Below, piece by piece: positions 1 to 7,815 of a stretch of 21,897 bases of DNA. The notes beneath the pieces were generated by a model. That model saw only the letters and a program-made list of their open reading frames with translations, made no database searches and had not been told where the DNA came from. The translations under genes and the position numbers were made by a program. The DNA lies in assembly GCA_946478985.1 (NCBI GenBank), contig CAMLDZ010000049.1, positions 1 through 21,897 on the forward strand, in the 5' to 3' direction. The DNA is from an uncultured Solimonas sp. (GTDB lineage Bacteria > Pseudomonadota > Gammaproteobacteria > Nevskiales > Nevskiaceae). How positions within the stretch are numbered: position 1 is the first letter of the stretch; each line of letters opens with the position of its first letter.

Positions 1-35
1 ACCGGCACGACCGGCACACCAGAAGAGGAGAGACG

Positions 36-845
36 ATGAGCCAACTCAAGGACAAGGTCGCGATGGTCACCGGCGCCGGTTCCGGCATCGGCCGCGCCTC
101 GGCGCTGGCGATGGCCGCGCAAGGCGCCCGGCTGATGATCACCGACGTCAACATGGCCGGCGCGGAGGAAACGGTGGCGCTGATCCGCAAGGCCGGCGGC
201 GCCGCCGAGGCCACGCCCTGCGACATCTGCTCGGAGGAGTCGATCAAGGCCGCGGTCGAGCACACCGCGGCGCGTTACGGCCGGCTCGACGTGCTGCACA
301 ACAACGCCGCCTACGCGCCGCCGGACATCCTCGCCGCCGACACCACGATCCTCGACATCCCGACCGATGCCTGGGATCGCGTCATGCAGGGCACGCTGCG
401 CGGCACCATGCTGTGCTGCCGCTACGGCGTGCTGCAAATGCAGAAGAACGGCGGCGGCAGCATCATCAACACCTCGTCGATGTATGGCGTGCGCGCCTTC
501 AATCGCATGCCGGCCTATGGCATCTCCAAGGCGGCGATCAACCTGCTGACCGAGCACGTCGCGGTCGCCTACGGCCGCCAGAACATCCGCTGCAACGCGG
601 TCGCGCCGTCGATGATCCGCACGCCGATGCTGGAGGGCGCGATCCCCGCCGCGTTCATCGAGATGAACGTCGAGGCGACGCTGACCGGCTATCTGGGCGT
701 GCCGGAAGACATCGCCGATGTCGTCGTCTTTCTCGCCTCGGACGCCTCGCGCTACCTCACCGGCCAGGTGATCCGCGCCGACGGCGGCTCCACCGCGCAC
801 CTGCCTACCTATGCCGACGCCCGCCGCTTCTTCGGCGAAGCCTGA
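36..845 (+). CDS. SDR family NAD(P)-dependent oxidoreductase
   Basis: This 269-residue protein is a classical short-chain dehydrogenase/reductase that oxidises or reduces a hydroxyl/keto group on an unidentified small molecule in the cytoplasm. Seen: the glycine-rich cofactor motif TGAGSGIG near residues 12-19, an Asp at the end of strand beta-2 (ITDVN), the NNAA motif, the catalytic Ser in NTSS, and the Tyr161-x3-Lys165 pair (YGISK). By family knowledge, the beta-2 Asp favours NAD(H) over NADP(H). The length is normal for the family. The ATG is preceded by a strong AGAGGAGAG ribosome-binding site. The next gene starts 26 bases later with its own Shine-Dalgarno sequence, so the two are probably one operon whose beginning lies left of the window. 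SDR plus NTF2-like pairs are common in steroid, terpene and aromatic catabolism, but the substrate cannot be read from sequence. Confidence 0.93.
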   Translation: MSQLKDKVAMVTGAGSGIGRASALAMAAQGARLMITDVNMAGAEETVALIRKAGGAAEATPCDICSEESIKAAVEHTAARYGRLDVLHNNAAYAPPDILAADTTILDIPTDAWDRVMQGTLRGTMLCCRYGVLQMQKNGGGSIINTSSMYGVRAFNRMPAYGISKAAINLLTEHVAVAYGRQNIRCNAVAPSMIRTPMLEGAIPAAFIEMNVEATLTGYLGVPEDIADVVVFLASDASRYLTGQVIRADGGSTAHLPTYADARRFFGEA

Positions 846-871
846 TCGGGCCTGATTCCAGGAGAAACCGG

Positions 872-1276
872 ATGTCCATCGAAGCCAACCGAGCGCTGGC
901 GCAGCGCTTCTGCCAGCTGATCAGCGAGCGCAAGCTCGACGAGCTGTTTGCGCTGATCCACGACGAGGGCTCGTGGTCGATTCCCTACCGCGTCGATCGC
1001 TTCCCGTTCGCGGGCCACAAGGACAAGAAAACCGCAGCGCAAATGATCGGCGGCTTCCTCGCCGGCTTCAGCGAGTTCAGCTTCAGCGCCGACAACATCA
1101 CCATCGAAGGCGATACGGTGGCGATCGAGGCGCGCTCCAGCGGGCGCGGCCCGGGCGCCGCCCGCTATGACAACGTCTACCACATGCACGCCGAAATCCG
1201 CGACGGCAAGCTGCACACGATCCGCGAATACTTCGATCCGTTTCAGGTCCTGGCCTACGTCGAACAGCTCAGCTGA
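872..1276 (+). CDS. NTF2/SnoaL-like domain protein
   Basis: A protein of 134 residues with the size and pattern of the NTF2-like alpha+beta cone fold (SnoaL, ketosteroid isomerase and limonene-epoxide hydrolase relatives). Seen: an N-terminal helix (NRALAQRFCQLISERKLDELFALI), the early 'DEGSWSIPY' strand, the 'FAGHKDKK' turn, and a C-terminal 'YHMHAEIRDGKLHTIREYFDPF' strand pair, which is the usual end of SnoaL-like proteins. The ATG has an AGGAGA ribosome-binding site seven bases upstream. An upstream extension of the same reading frame exists but overlaps the SDR gene antiphase and has no such signal. Such proteins act as isomerases, hydrolases or cyclases, or only bind ligand. Pairing with the SDR suggests a step in the same catabolic route. 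The last 8 bases overlap the convergent EAL gene. Confidence 0.85.
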   Translation: MSIEANRALAQRFCQLISERKLDELFALIHDEGSWSIPYRVDRFPFAGHKDKKTAAQMIGGFLAGFSEFSFSADNITIEGDTVAIEARSSGRGPGAARYDNVYHMHAEIRDGKLHTIREYFDPFQVLAYVEQLS

Positions 1277-2456
1277 GCGGCGCGAGGTCCAGCGGCCGCG
1301 CGCGCCACCACTGCAGCAAGGCGTCGGCCGGCTGCGCCGGCAGATAGAAGTTGCCTTGCAGCATCGTCACGCCGAGTCCCTTGAGGTATTCGGCGGTGGC
1401 AAGGTCCTCGACCCCCTCGGCCACCGACACCAGGCCGAAGCGGATCGCCAGCTCGACGCAGGATTCGACGATCGCGCGCGCCTCGGCGTCGACCAACGCA
1501 CGCGCGACGAAGACCATGTCAATCTTCAGCTCCGACAGCGGCAGCTGCTTGAGGCGCGCGAAGCTCGAATAGCCGACACCGAAATCGTCGACGGCGATGC
1601 GGAAGCCCATCATGCGCAAGCGCATCAGCGTATCCAGCGCCAGCGCCGGGTGATCGATCAACGAAGACTCGGTGATCTCGAAGGTCACCACCGCCGGCTC
1701 GATGCCATGTTCGCCGGCCAGCTGGCGCATCTCGTCGGCAGTCTGGGTACGGTTGAGCGACAGCGCCGACAGATTGACCTGCAGGGTCGGCGCAAAGCCC
1801 TGCTCGCGCCAGCGGTGCAGCTGCGCGAATGCCTGACCGGCGATCTGCCGCGTCAGCGCATCGATCATGCCGTGCTGCTCGGCCACCGCGATGAAGGCGC
1901 CGGGCATCACCAGGCCCTCGACCGGATCGAGCCAGCGCGCCAGCGCCTCCACCGACAACACCGCTTCGGTGCGGGCGCAGATCTTTGGCTGGAAGAAAGG
2001 CTGCACATGGCCGTCGCGCAAGGCTGCCGCCAGCCGCAGCGGCGCCACCTCGGCGCCGGCGCGCCGAGGCTTGGTGCGACCGCCGCGCCGTTCCAGCAGC
2101 TGGCGCAGCAGGCGCGGCGTCGGCGGCTTGGGCAGCACGCCGAGTACGCGCAACTCGTGCGCCCGCGCCAGCGATTCGGCGGTCTCCAGAATCTTGCGGT
2201 CCAGGCTGCTGGTCAGGATCAGCTCGGCATCGCTGTGCTGCGCGGCCAGGGCGCGCAGGAAGGTGACGCCATCGGCCTCCGGCATCAGCAGGTCGAGGAC
2301 GATGAGATCGAACGGCCCCGCGTCGCGCAGCCGCTGCTGGGCGACATTGCCGTCGCCGGCCAGCACGACGCGCTCCGCGCCCTCGGCGCGCAGCTGCGCA
2401 TCGAGCACGATGCGCAGCAGCTCATCGTCGTCAACCACCAGCACCGACAAGCCCAT
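1269..2456 (-). CDS. REC-EAL response regulator, c-di-GMP phosphodiesterase
   Basis: This 395-residue RocR-like protein hydrolyses cyclic di-GMP to pGpG under control of a phosphoreceiver domain. REC domain, residues 1-120: acidic cluster D9-D11, phosphoacceptor D55 in VLDLLMP, T82, and K110 in LPKPP. EAL domain, about 140-385: signature E170-A-L-A-R-W, the Asn of VNLS, EITES, the metal-binding pair in DDFGVGYSSF, the Lys of SELKID, the Glu of VAEGVE and the Gln of LQGNFYLP. All catalytic positions known for RocR-type EAL proteins appear present, so activity is expected. The ATG has GGAG six bases upstream, with a second AAGGAG before it. The gene diverges across about 150 bases from the operon that ends in a tripartite hybrid histidine kinase, which makes it the natural terminal acceptor of that phosphorelay (inference). 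No DNA-binding domain is present. Confidence 0.95.
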   Translation of the reverse strand: MGLSVLVVDDDELLRIVLDAQLRAEGAERVVLAGDGNVAQQRLRDAGPFDLIVLDLLMPEADGVTFLRALAAQHSDAELILTSSLDRKILETAESLARAHELRVLGVLPKPPTPRLLRQLLERRGGRTKPRRAGAEVAPLRLAAALRDGHVQPFFQPKICARTEAVLSVEALARWLDPVEGLVMPGAFIAVAEQHGMIDALTRQIAGQAFAQLHRWREQGFAPTLQVNLSALSLNRTQTADEMRQLAGEHGIEPAVVTFEITESSLIDHPALALDTLMRLRMMGFRIAVDDFGVGYSSFARLKQLPLSELKIDMVFVARALVDAEARAIVESCVELAIRFGLVSVAEGVEDLATAEYLKGLGVTMLQGNFYLPAQPADALLQWWRARPLDLAPLS

Positions 2457-2604
2457 CCTGTTCTCCGCTCCTTGTCGTACGCAGCCTAACCCCGCCGCTC
2501 GGCGCTGCCCATACCTGCGGCTCTGGCGACTACGCCAAGATAACGCTAGTGTGCCGGCTAGAATCGACGTGCAAAAAAATGGTCTGCTCCGAGGCGCTCA
2601 GCAG

Positions 2605-3036
2605 ATGATCAACGCAAGAGGAGTGGTGGCTGGCCTGTGCCTGCTCTTGGCCGCGTCCACGGGCGTCGTGCATGCCGACGGCGTGCAGCTGATCACCAGC
2701 CCCGAGCATGACGCCAAGGCGCTGGACCGCACGCTGGTGCGTGCCATGTTCAGCGGGCGCCTGCGGCAATGGCCGGACGGCACGCCGGTGCGCGCCTTCG
2801 TCATGCCCGACAACAGCGCCGCGCATGTGCGATTCTGCCGCGAAGTGCTCGGCACTTATCCCTACCTGCTGCGCAACGTCTGGGACCGGCTGGTCTTCAC
2901 CGGCACCGGCATCGCGCCCGGCATCGTCCACAGCGAGGTCGAGATGCGCGACAAGGTGCGCGCGACGCGAGGCGCGATCGGCTACCTCAGTCCGGCGAGC
3001 GGCGCCGCCACGGAATCCGGAGAGACCATCCGATGA
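2605..3036 (+). CDS. Short periplasmic PstS-like (PBP-like) substrate-binding protein
   Basis: A 143-residue exported protein. Seen: a signal peptide (residues 1-24, hydrophobic VVAGLCLLLAAS, cleavage after VVHA) followed by a single-lobe version of the phosphate-binding-protein fold. Motifs typical of the PstS second lobe are 'RAMFSGRLRQWPDGTPV', 'FCREVLG', 'LRNVWDRLVFTGTG', 'VEMRDKVRATRGAIGYLSP'. It is far shorter than a full PstS (about 320-350 residues), so it is unlikely to work as an ABC-transporter receptor, and no permease genes are nearby. The ATG has GAGG ten bases upstream. Its TGA overlaps the ATG of the porin gene (ATGA), so the two are translationally coupled. I infer that it captures an anionic ligand and presents it to the porin or to the sensor kinase encoded downstream. 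The ligand is unknown. Confidence 0.85.
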   Translation: MINARGVVAGLCLLLAASTGVVHADGVQLITSPEHDAKALDRTLVRAMFSGRLRQWPDGTPVRAFVMPDNSAAHVRFCREVLGTYPYLLRNVWDRLVFTGTGIAPGIVHSEVEMRDKVRATRGAIGYLSPASGAATESGETIR

Positions 3037-4196
3037 ACCGCATCATCCCGCGACTCGCCGGACTGCTGCTGATCGCCGCCAGCCTGCCGTCCACTGCGTA
3101 TTTCGAAGTGCACGGCTTCGGCGCGCAGGCCTTCCTGCTCAGCGAGGGCAATGAGTACTACGGCGACAGCACCGATGGCAGCTTCGATTTCTACGAGGCG
3201 GCGGTCAACGCCGCCACCGGCATCGGCGCGCTGCACGCGTCGGCGCAGGTCCTGATCCGCGATGCCGGCCGCGGCGACGACGGCAAGCCGCGTCTCGACT
3301 ACGCCCTGCTCGACTGGCAGGCGCTGCAGAACGAGCGCTATCTCGGCGGCATCCGCATCGGCCGCGTCAAGAATCCGTTCGGCCTGTTCAACGACACCCG
3401 CGACGTCGTCTTCGCGCGGCCGAGCATCCTGCTGCCGCAGTCCGTGTACTTCGACGGCACCGGCCTGCGCGGCCTGTTCTTCTCATCGAACGGCGGCCAG
3501 CTGTACGGCAGCTACAGCAGCGGCGCGCACGAACTGTCGCTGGTGGCCGGCGCGGCCATCGACCGCGAGCTGGACCAGGAAGAGAAGCGCGCCTTCATCG
3601 GCAACGGCCCGCTGCCCGACGACGTCAACCTGCGCAATCTGCGCTTCGTGCAGCTGAGCGACCGCTGGGACGGCGGCCGCGTGGTCGCGGCCCTGAGTCA
3701 CCTCAACGCGCGGCTGGAACTCGACCCGCAGCCGCCGTATCCGGTGGTGTTCGAAGGCAACTTCGATCTTTACGTCGCTTCGCTGCGGCTCAACGGCGAG
3801 CGCTTCAGCCTGACCAGCGAATACCTGCTGACGACGATAGACGGCTATGCCAGCAATACCGGCCGGCTCAACACCGAGTCGGACGGCGCCTACCTGCAGC
3901 TCGATTACCGGCTGACCCCAGCGTGGCGGCTGTTCACACGCTGGGACTCGCGCTTCTCCGACATCCACGATCGCGACGGCCGGCAGACCGCCAGCGGCGG
4001 TCGCCGCTACCTGCGCTTCGCGCATGACGCGACGCTGGGCGGGGGCTGGACGCCTGACGAACACTGGGGCGTCTGGGCCGAGGTGCACCAGATCTACGGC
4101 ACGCTGACGGTGCCGGCGCTCGACAACAGCGTGCCGTCGGCCGAGCGCGATCCGCGCTGGACACTGTTCGTGATGATGCTGGGGTACCGGTTCTGA
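3033..4196 (+). CDS. Outer-membrane porin-like beta-barrel protein
   Basis: A 387-residue outer-membrane protein. Seen: a signal peptide (MNRIIPRLAGLLLIAASLPSTA) with cleavage near STA, long runs of alternating hydrophobic/polar beta strands rich in aromatic girdle residues, an 'RIGRVKNPFGLFNDTRDVVFARPSILLPQSVY' segment typical of OprP/porin-superfamily relatives, and a C-terminal GYRF, the terminal phenylalanine that the BAM machinery recognises. It starts inside the stop codon of the PBP-like gene. Similar trios of PBP-like protein, barrel and signalling protein are known from gammaproteobacteria (family knowledge). Role by inference: it forms an entry channel for the ligand sensed by the downstream kinase, or is an accessory partner of that receptor. 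Substrate specificity is not determinable here. Confidence 0.85.
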   Translation: MNRIIPRLAGLLLIAASLPSTAYFEVHGFGAQAFLLSEGNEYYGDSTDGSFDFYEAAVNAATGIGALHASAQVLIRDAGRGDDGKPRLDYALLDWQALQNERYLGGIRIGRVKNPFGLFNDTRDVVFARPSILLPQSVYFDGTGLRGLFFSSNGGQLYGSYSSGAHELSLVAGAAIDRELDQEEKRAFIGNGPLPDDVNLRNLRFVQLSDRWDGGRVVAALSHLNARLELDPQPPYPVVFEGNFDLYVASLRLNGERFSLTSEYLLTTIDGYASNTGRLNTESDGAYLQLDYRLTPAWRLFTRWDSRFSDIHDRDGRQTASGGRRYLRFAHDATLGGGWTPDEHWGVWAEVHQIYGTLTVPALDNSVPSAERDPRWTLFVMMLGYRF

Positions 4197-4249
4197 AGCC
4201 GGCCGCGACCGCCGGCGGCGGACCGTCGCGGCTCGGCCTGAAAGGCCGT

Positions 4250-7054
4250 GTGATGCTCGCCGTGGTCGGCGTGGTCGGCCTGGCACAGACACTCACCGCC
4301 CTGATGGCGTACTCGCAGCTGCGCAGCACGCATGAACTGCGGGTGCGCGACGCCTTGCGCGCACTGCCGGCGCAGTTCGAGGCGCTGCGCCGCGATGCGG
4401 TGCAGAGCATGGTCGACGTCGCCCTGCAGCTCGGCGTGCTGCTGATCGACGCGCCCGGCCATACGCCGGGGCAGCCGCATCTGGAGCAGCTCAGCCAGAG
4501 CCCGATCTTCGGCAGCTTCACCGGCCTGCAGGTTTATGACGAAGACGCTCGCAGCCGGCTGCGCTGGCAGGCGCCGGGCACCCCCGCCGTCGCCGAGCGG
4601 CCCGAGTACGCGCGCGCCGCGCTTCAGGCCCTGCAGCAGCAGCGTCCGGACTCGCTGGTCAGCTGCGACGGCGATGGCGAATGCCTGCTGTTTGCATTCG
4701 TGCCCAGCTTCGACAGCGCCGGCCAGCCGATCTGCATCGCGCTGTGGCAACCGCTGGCGGGCATGCTGCTGTCGTTCCAGCAGCTGCATGTCGGTGACGT
4801 CGCGGTGCTGGCCCCGACGGCCGACGCGCCGCCCCGCTTGCTGGCGCTGACCGACGCGCCGCGCCTGCTGCCATATCTGGAGCAACTGCCGCTCGACACA
4901 CTGCCGGAGGGCGAGGTGCAGGCGCGGCATATCGATGACCGCCGGCTGCGCGTCCTGCGCGCGCCGCTGCAGGGCGCCCTGGCGCCGGCGCCGATCCTGC
5001 TGTTCCTGTTCGACGAGACCGACGCCACCGCGACGATCCGCGCCGAGCAGCTGCGCGCCGCGCTGATCAGCATCGCCGCGCTGCTGTTGGCCTCGGGCGT
5101 GGTCTACCTGATCCTGACGCCGAGCCTGCGGCGCCTGCGCCGCGTCACCGAAGCGCTGCCGATGCTGGCCGAACGCCAGTTCGCGGCGGCGCGGCGGCGG
5201 CTGTTGCGCGGCCCGCGCGGCAGCGGCCGCGACGAGATCGACGCCCTGCGCGAGGTCACGCTGGCGCTGTCGCACCGCCTCGAAGCGCTCGACCAGGCGG
5301 AGGCCGAAAGCGAGGAGAAATCGCGTTTCCTGGCCACCATGAGTCATGAGATCCGCACGCCGATGAATGGCATGCTCGGCTTGCTGGAACTGCTCGATGC
5401 CGCCGGCCTGCCGGCCGAGCAGCGCGAACTGGTGCGCATCGCCCGGCAGTCCGGCAGCACCCTGCTGCAGATCATCGACGATGTGCTGGTGTTCTCGCGG
5501 CTGGAGGCGGTGCAGCTCAAGCTGGAAGCCTGCCCGTTCGCACTGCGCGAAGTGGTCGAGGACGCGGTCGGCATGCTCGCGCCGCTGGCGCACGGCAAGG
5601 GACTGGCCCTCGACTGCCATATCGAACCGGTGCTGCCGGAAGTGCTGGTCGGCGACGCGCTGCGCCTGCGCCAGATCCTGTTCAATCTCTGCAGCAATGC
5701 CATCAAGTTCACCGAGCGCGGCGCGGTGCAGGTCCGCGTCGAGGCCCGCGAGGGCGCCGCGGCGGGCGCGCAGCGCCTGCGCCTGTGCGTGCTCGACACT
5801 GGCATCGGCCTGGCGCCCGAGGCGCGGCAGCGGCTGTTCAGGCCGTTCTCGCAGGCCGATGCCGGCACCACGCGCCGCTACGGCGGCACCGGCCTGGGCC
5901 TGTCGATCGTGCGCGGCCTGGTGCAGCGCATGGGCGGCGAGGTCGACTACCTCAGCACGCCCGGCGGCGGCAGCGAGTTCTGGTGCGAGATCGAACTGCC
6001 GGTCGAGAACCGTGGCGGTGATCGCGAGCGGCCGCTGCAGGGCTTGCAGCTGGCGCTGCAGATCGCTGACACCGTCCAGTCCGCAAGACTCGGCCAGTAT
6101 CTCGAAGCGCTCGGCGCGCAGCGACTGCCGGCGGCGGCGCTGTGCATCGCCGATGCCGGCGCCGTGCAGCACTACGCCGTGGTGCTCGACGGCCGCACCG
6201 TCGGCCGCCTCGGCCGTCCTCTGCGGCTGGCCGACCTCGTGCGCCAGCTGCAGCGGGTCACCGGCAGCGCCGCGCAGACGGCGCTCAGCGCCCCCGCGGC
6301 GACGACGCTGCCGGCCGATGCGCCGCTGGTGCTGGTCGCCGAGGATCATCCGGTCAACCAGGAAGTGATCGTCCGCCAGCTGGCGCGGCTCGGCTATCGC
6401 GCCGAAATCGCCGGCGACGGCGCCGAGGCGATGCACCGGCTCGGCGAGCGCGATTACGCGCTGCTGCTGGCCGACCTGCACATGCCGCACGTCGACGGCC
6501 TGCAACTGGCGCGCTGGCAGCGCGATCGCGAGCGCGGCCTGCCGACGCAGCTGCCGATGATCGCGCTGACCGCCGCCGGGCTGTCCGGCGAGCGCGAGGC
6601 CTGCCGCGCCGCCGGCTTCGACGATTTCCTGCTCAAGCCGGTGCGGCTCGACGAACTGCAGGCGGCGCTGACGCGCCAGCTCGGCGCGCCGGCGGCGGCG
6701 GTCACTGCCCCCGAGCCGGTCGACCGCACGCAATTGCTGGAGATCAGCGGCGGCGACCACGGCTTCGCGGCGCGGCTGCTGCGCGACTTCGCACGCATCA
6801 ACCGGCCGACGCTGGCGGAGCTGGAAAGCTGCTGTGGCGAGGGCGCGCGCTGGCAGCCGGATCGTGCACGCCAGCTCGCCCACCGCCTGCTCGGTTCGGC
6901 ACGGACGATCGGCGCCTTGCCGCTGGCGCTGGCCGTGGAAAGCCTGCAGCAGCAGATCCGTGGCGGGCAGCCCGCGGCGACGCAGCAGGCCTGCCGTGCG
7001 GTGCAGCGCGCCTTCGACGAACTCGACGACTGGCTGGGGCGGGCGACGATCTGA
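4250..7054 (+). CDS. Tripartite hybrid sensor histidine kinase (HisKA-HATPase-REC-HPt)
   Basis: An inner-membrane sensor kinase of about 934 residues with BvgS/EvgS/RocS-like order. Numbering is from the GTG at 4250; an ATG follows at 4253. TM1 about 2-22; periplasmic domain about 23-262 with a C139-DGDGE-C145 loop; TM2 about 268-288; HAMP-like linker; HisKA with phospho-acceptor H366 in FLATMSHEIRTPMNG; HATPase with N-box NLCSNAIKF, DTGIG and GGTGLGLS; REC (about 690-810) with phosphoacceptor D742 in LADLHMP and Lys in LLKP; HPt at the C-terminus with H878 in AHRLLGSARTIGA. The usual HPt lysine (HxLKG) is leucine here. The frame is open back to 4193 and encodes a basic stretch (SRLGLKGR) normally found before TM1, so the true start may be a non-ATG codon near the porin stop. 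It is the last gene of the PBP-like/porin operon. The REC-EAL protein is the likely output (inference). Confidence 0.93.
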   Translation: MMLAVVGVVGLAQTLTALMAYSQLRSTHELRVRDALRALPAQFEALRRDAVQSMVDVALQLGVLLIDAPGHTPGQPHLEQLSQSPIFGSFTGLQVYDEDARSRLRWQAPGTPAVAERPEYARAALQALQQQRPDSLVSCDGDGECLLFAFVPSFDSAGQPICIALWQPLAGMLLSFQQLHVGDVAVLAPTADAPPRLLALTDAPRLLPYLEQLPLDTLPEGEVQARHIDDRRLRVLRAPLQGALAPAPILLFLFDETDATATIRAEQLRAALISIAALLLASGVVYLILTPSLRRLRRVTEALPMLAERQFAAARRRLLRGPRGSGRDEIDALREVTLALSHRLEALDQAEAESEEKSRFLATMSHEIRTPMNGMLGLLELLDAAGLPAEQRELVRIARQSGSTLLQIIDDVLVFSRLEAVQLKLEACPFALREVVEDAVGMLAPLAHGKGLALDCHIEPVLPEVLVGDALRLRQILFNLCSNAIKFTERGAVQVRVEAREGAAAGAQRLRLCVLDTGIGLAPEARQRLFRPFSQADAGTTRRYGGTGLGLSIVRGLVQRMGGEVDYLSTPGGGSEFWCEIELPVENRGGDRERPLQGLQLALQIADTVQSARLGQYLEALGAQRLPAAALCIADAGAVQHYAVVLDGRTVGRLGRPLRLADLVRQLQRVTGSAAQTALSAPAATTLPADAPLVLVAEDHPVNQEVIVRQLARLGYRAEIAGDGAEAMHRLGERDYALLLADLHMPHVDGLQLARWQRDRERGLPTQLPMIALTAAGLSGEREACRAAGFDDFLLKPVRLDELQAALTRQLGAPAAAVTAPEPVDRTQLLEISGGDHGFAARLLRDFARINRPTLAELESCCGEGARWQPDRARQLAHRLLGSARTIGALPLALAVESLQQQIRGGQPAATQQACRAVQRAFDELDDWLGRATI

Positions 7055-7079
7055 GGGGCGGGCGCCGCGTTAACAGGCC

Positions 7080-7736
7080 CTAGCGCGGCACCGACTGGAG
7101 AATCGCCGCGTCAGTCTGCAGCTGCGCCAGCAGCGCCTTGTGGTTGTCGCCGTGTGCCATGCCGAGCAGGAGCACACAGGCGCCCTGGCGCAGCAGCGCG
7201 CCCATCTGCGCCTCGTCGACCTCGAACTGCACCCACATGTCGATGGCACCGACCGCCTGCACGACGAACTGCCGCGCCAGGTCCTTGTGCGAGACGTAGG
7301 GCGGCAGCACGCCCATCCGCGACAGGCGGATGGTCGCCTCCAGCCAGTAGCTGTGCGCCAGCTCCATGAACGCCGGCCGGTAGACCGGATCGACCACGCC
7401 GAACAGGAAGCGGTACAGCGGCCGGTAGAACGCCGGATCGCGACTGAGCACGTCGGCCAGGCCATCGGCGGCGCGGATGAAGTGCTGGTAGGGATCGGCG
7501 GCGGCCAGGGTGCGCTTGGGGCTGTTGAAGAAGCGGTCCGCGGATACCGTCAGCAGCGCGTAGAGGATCGCCGACTTGCTGCCGAACAGGTTGTACGGCG
7601 TCGCCGGGCTCAGGCCGGCGCGCTGCGCCAGCGTGATCATCGAAAAATCCGTATCGCCGGTCTCGCGGATCAGTTCCTCCGCTGCCTGCACGATCAGATC
7701 GCGCCGTTTTTCCTTCTGCTGCTCTCGCAACGCCAT
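7080..7736 (-). CDS. TetR/AcrR family transcriptional regulator
   Basis: A 218-residue dimeric repressor. Seen: a canonical TetR N-terminal helix-turn-helix, residues about 10-58 (RRDLIVQAAEELIRETG, then 'MITLAQRAGLSPATPYNLFGSKSAILYALL', with the YxLFxSK recognition-helix pattern), followed by an all-helical, divergent ligand-binding domain. The ATG has AGGG about eight bases upstream. The gene converges with the kinase gene (25-base gap) and its upstream side faces the end of recG, so no structural gene diverges from it. The obvious nearby target is its own promoter, where a dyad lies at 7752-7779. The inducer is unknown. The C-terminal domain resembles no specific subfamily that I can name. 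Confidence 0.92.
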   Translation of the reverse strand: MALREQQKEKRRDLIVQAAEELIRETGDTDFSMITLAQRAGLSPATPYNLFGSKSAILYALLTVSADRFFNSPKRTLAAADPYQHFIRAADGLADVLSRDPAFYRPLYRFLFGVVDPVYRPAFMELAHSYWLEATIRLSRMGVLPPYVSHKDLARQFVVQAVGAIDMWVQFEVDEAQMGALLRQGACVLLLGMAHGDNHKALLAQLQTDAAILQSVPR

Positions 7737-7751
7737 GATGTGCCCTGAATG

Positions 7752-7779
7752 AGATCGGCCGTCTTATACCGGATGATCT
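7752..7779. promoter_or_regulatory. Candidate TetR autoregulatory operator over -10 box
   Basis: A 28-bp interrupted dyad, AGATC-n2-CCG-n8-CGG-n2-GATCT, with eight matching pairs per half plus a TA centre. It lies 16 bases upstream of the tetR start. Within it, TATAAG on the minus strand (7763-7768) matches 5/6 of a -10 box at a suitable distance. Operator and promoter overlap is what autorepression by a TetR protein would need. No good -35 box is visible. Confidence 0.5.
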
Positions 7780-7788
7780 GCACTGTTG

Positions 7789-7807
7789 CGGCCCGCATGC
7801 GGGGCCG
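7789..7807. other. GC-rich imperfect hairpin downstream of recG
   Basis: CGGCCC and GGGCCG flank GCATGCG, a near-palindrome just past the recG stop on the minus strand. It lacks a following T-run, so it is a weak terminator candidate or an RNA-end-stabilising hairpin. Confidence 0.3.
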
Positions 7808-7815
7808 GAACCGTG

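Noticed and set aside
2536..2564. Possible promoter for the PBP-like operon with TAGAAT as -10
   Set aside because: The -10 is reasonable but no -35 candidate at proper spacing exceeds chance, so it was not listed as a feature.
4094..6883. A 929-codon minus-strand open frame antisense to the hybrid kinase
   Set aside because: It is rich in Gln/Arg/Ala with no domain, and lies opposite a gene with unmistakable kinase, REC and HPt motifs. High GC with biased third positions creates long antisense frames.
7064..7089. GCCGCG/CGCGGC inverted repeat between the kinase and tetR stops as a bidirectional terminator
   Set aside because: Only a 6-bp stem with a 14-base loop, no T-run, and it extends into the tetR coding end.
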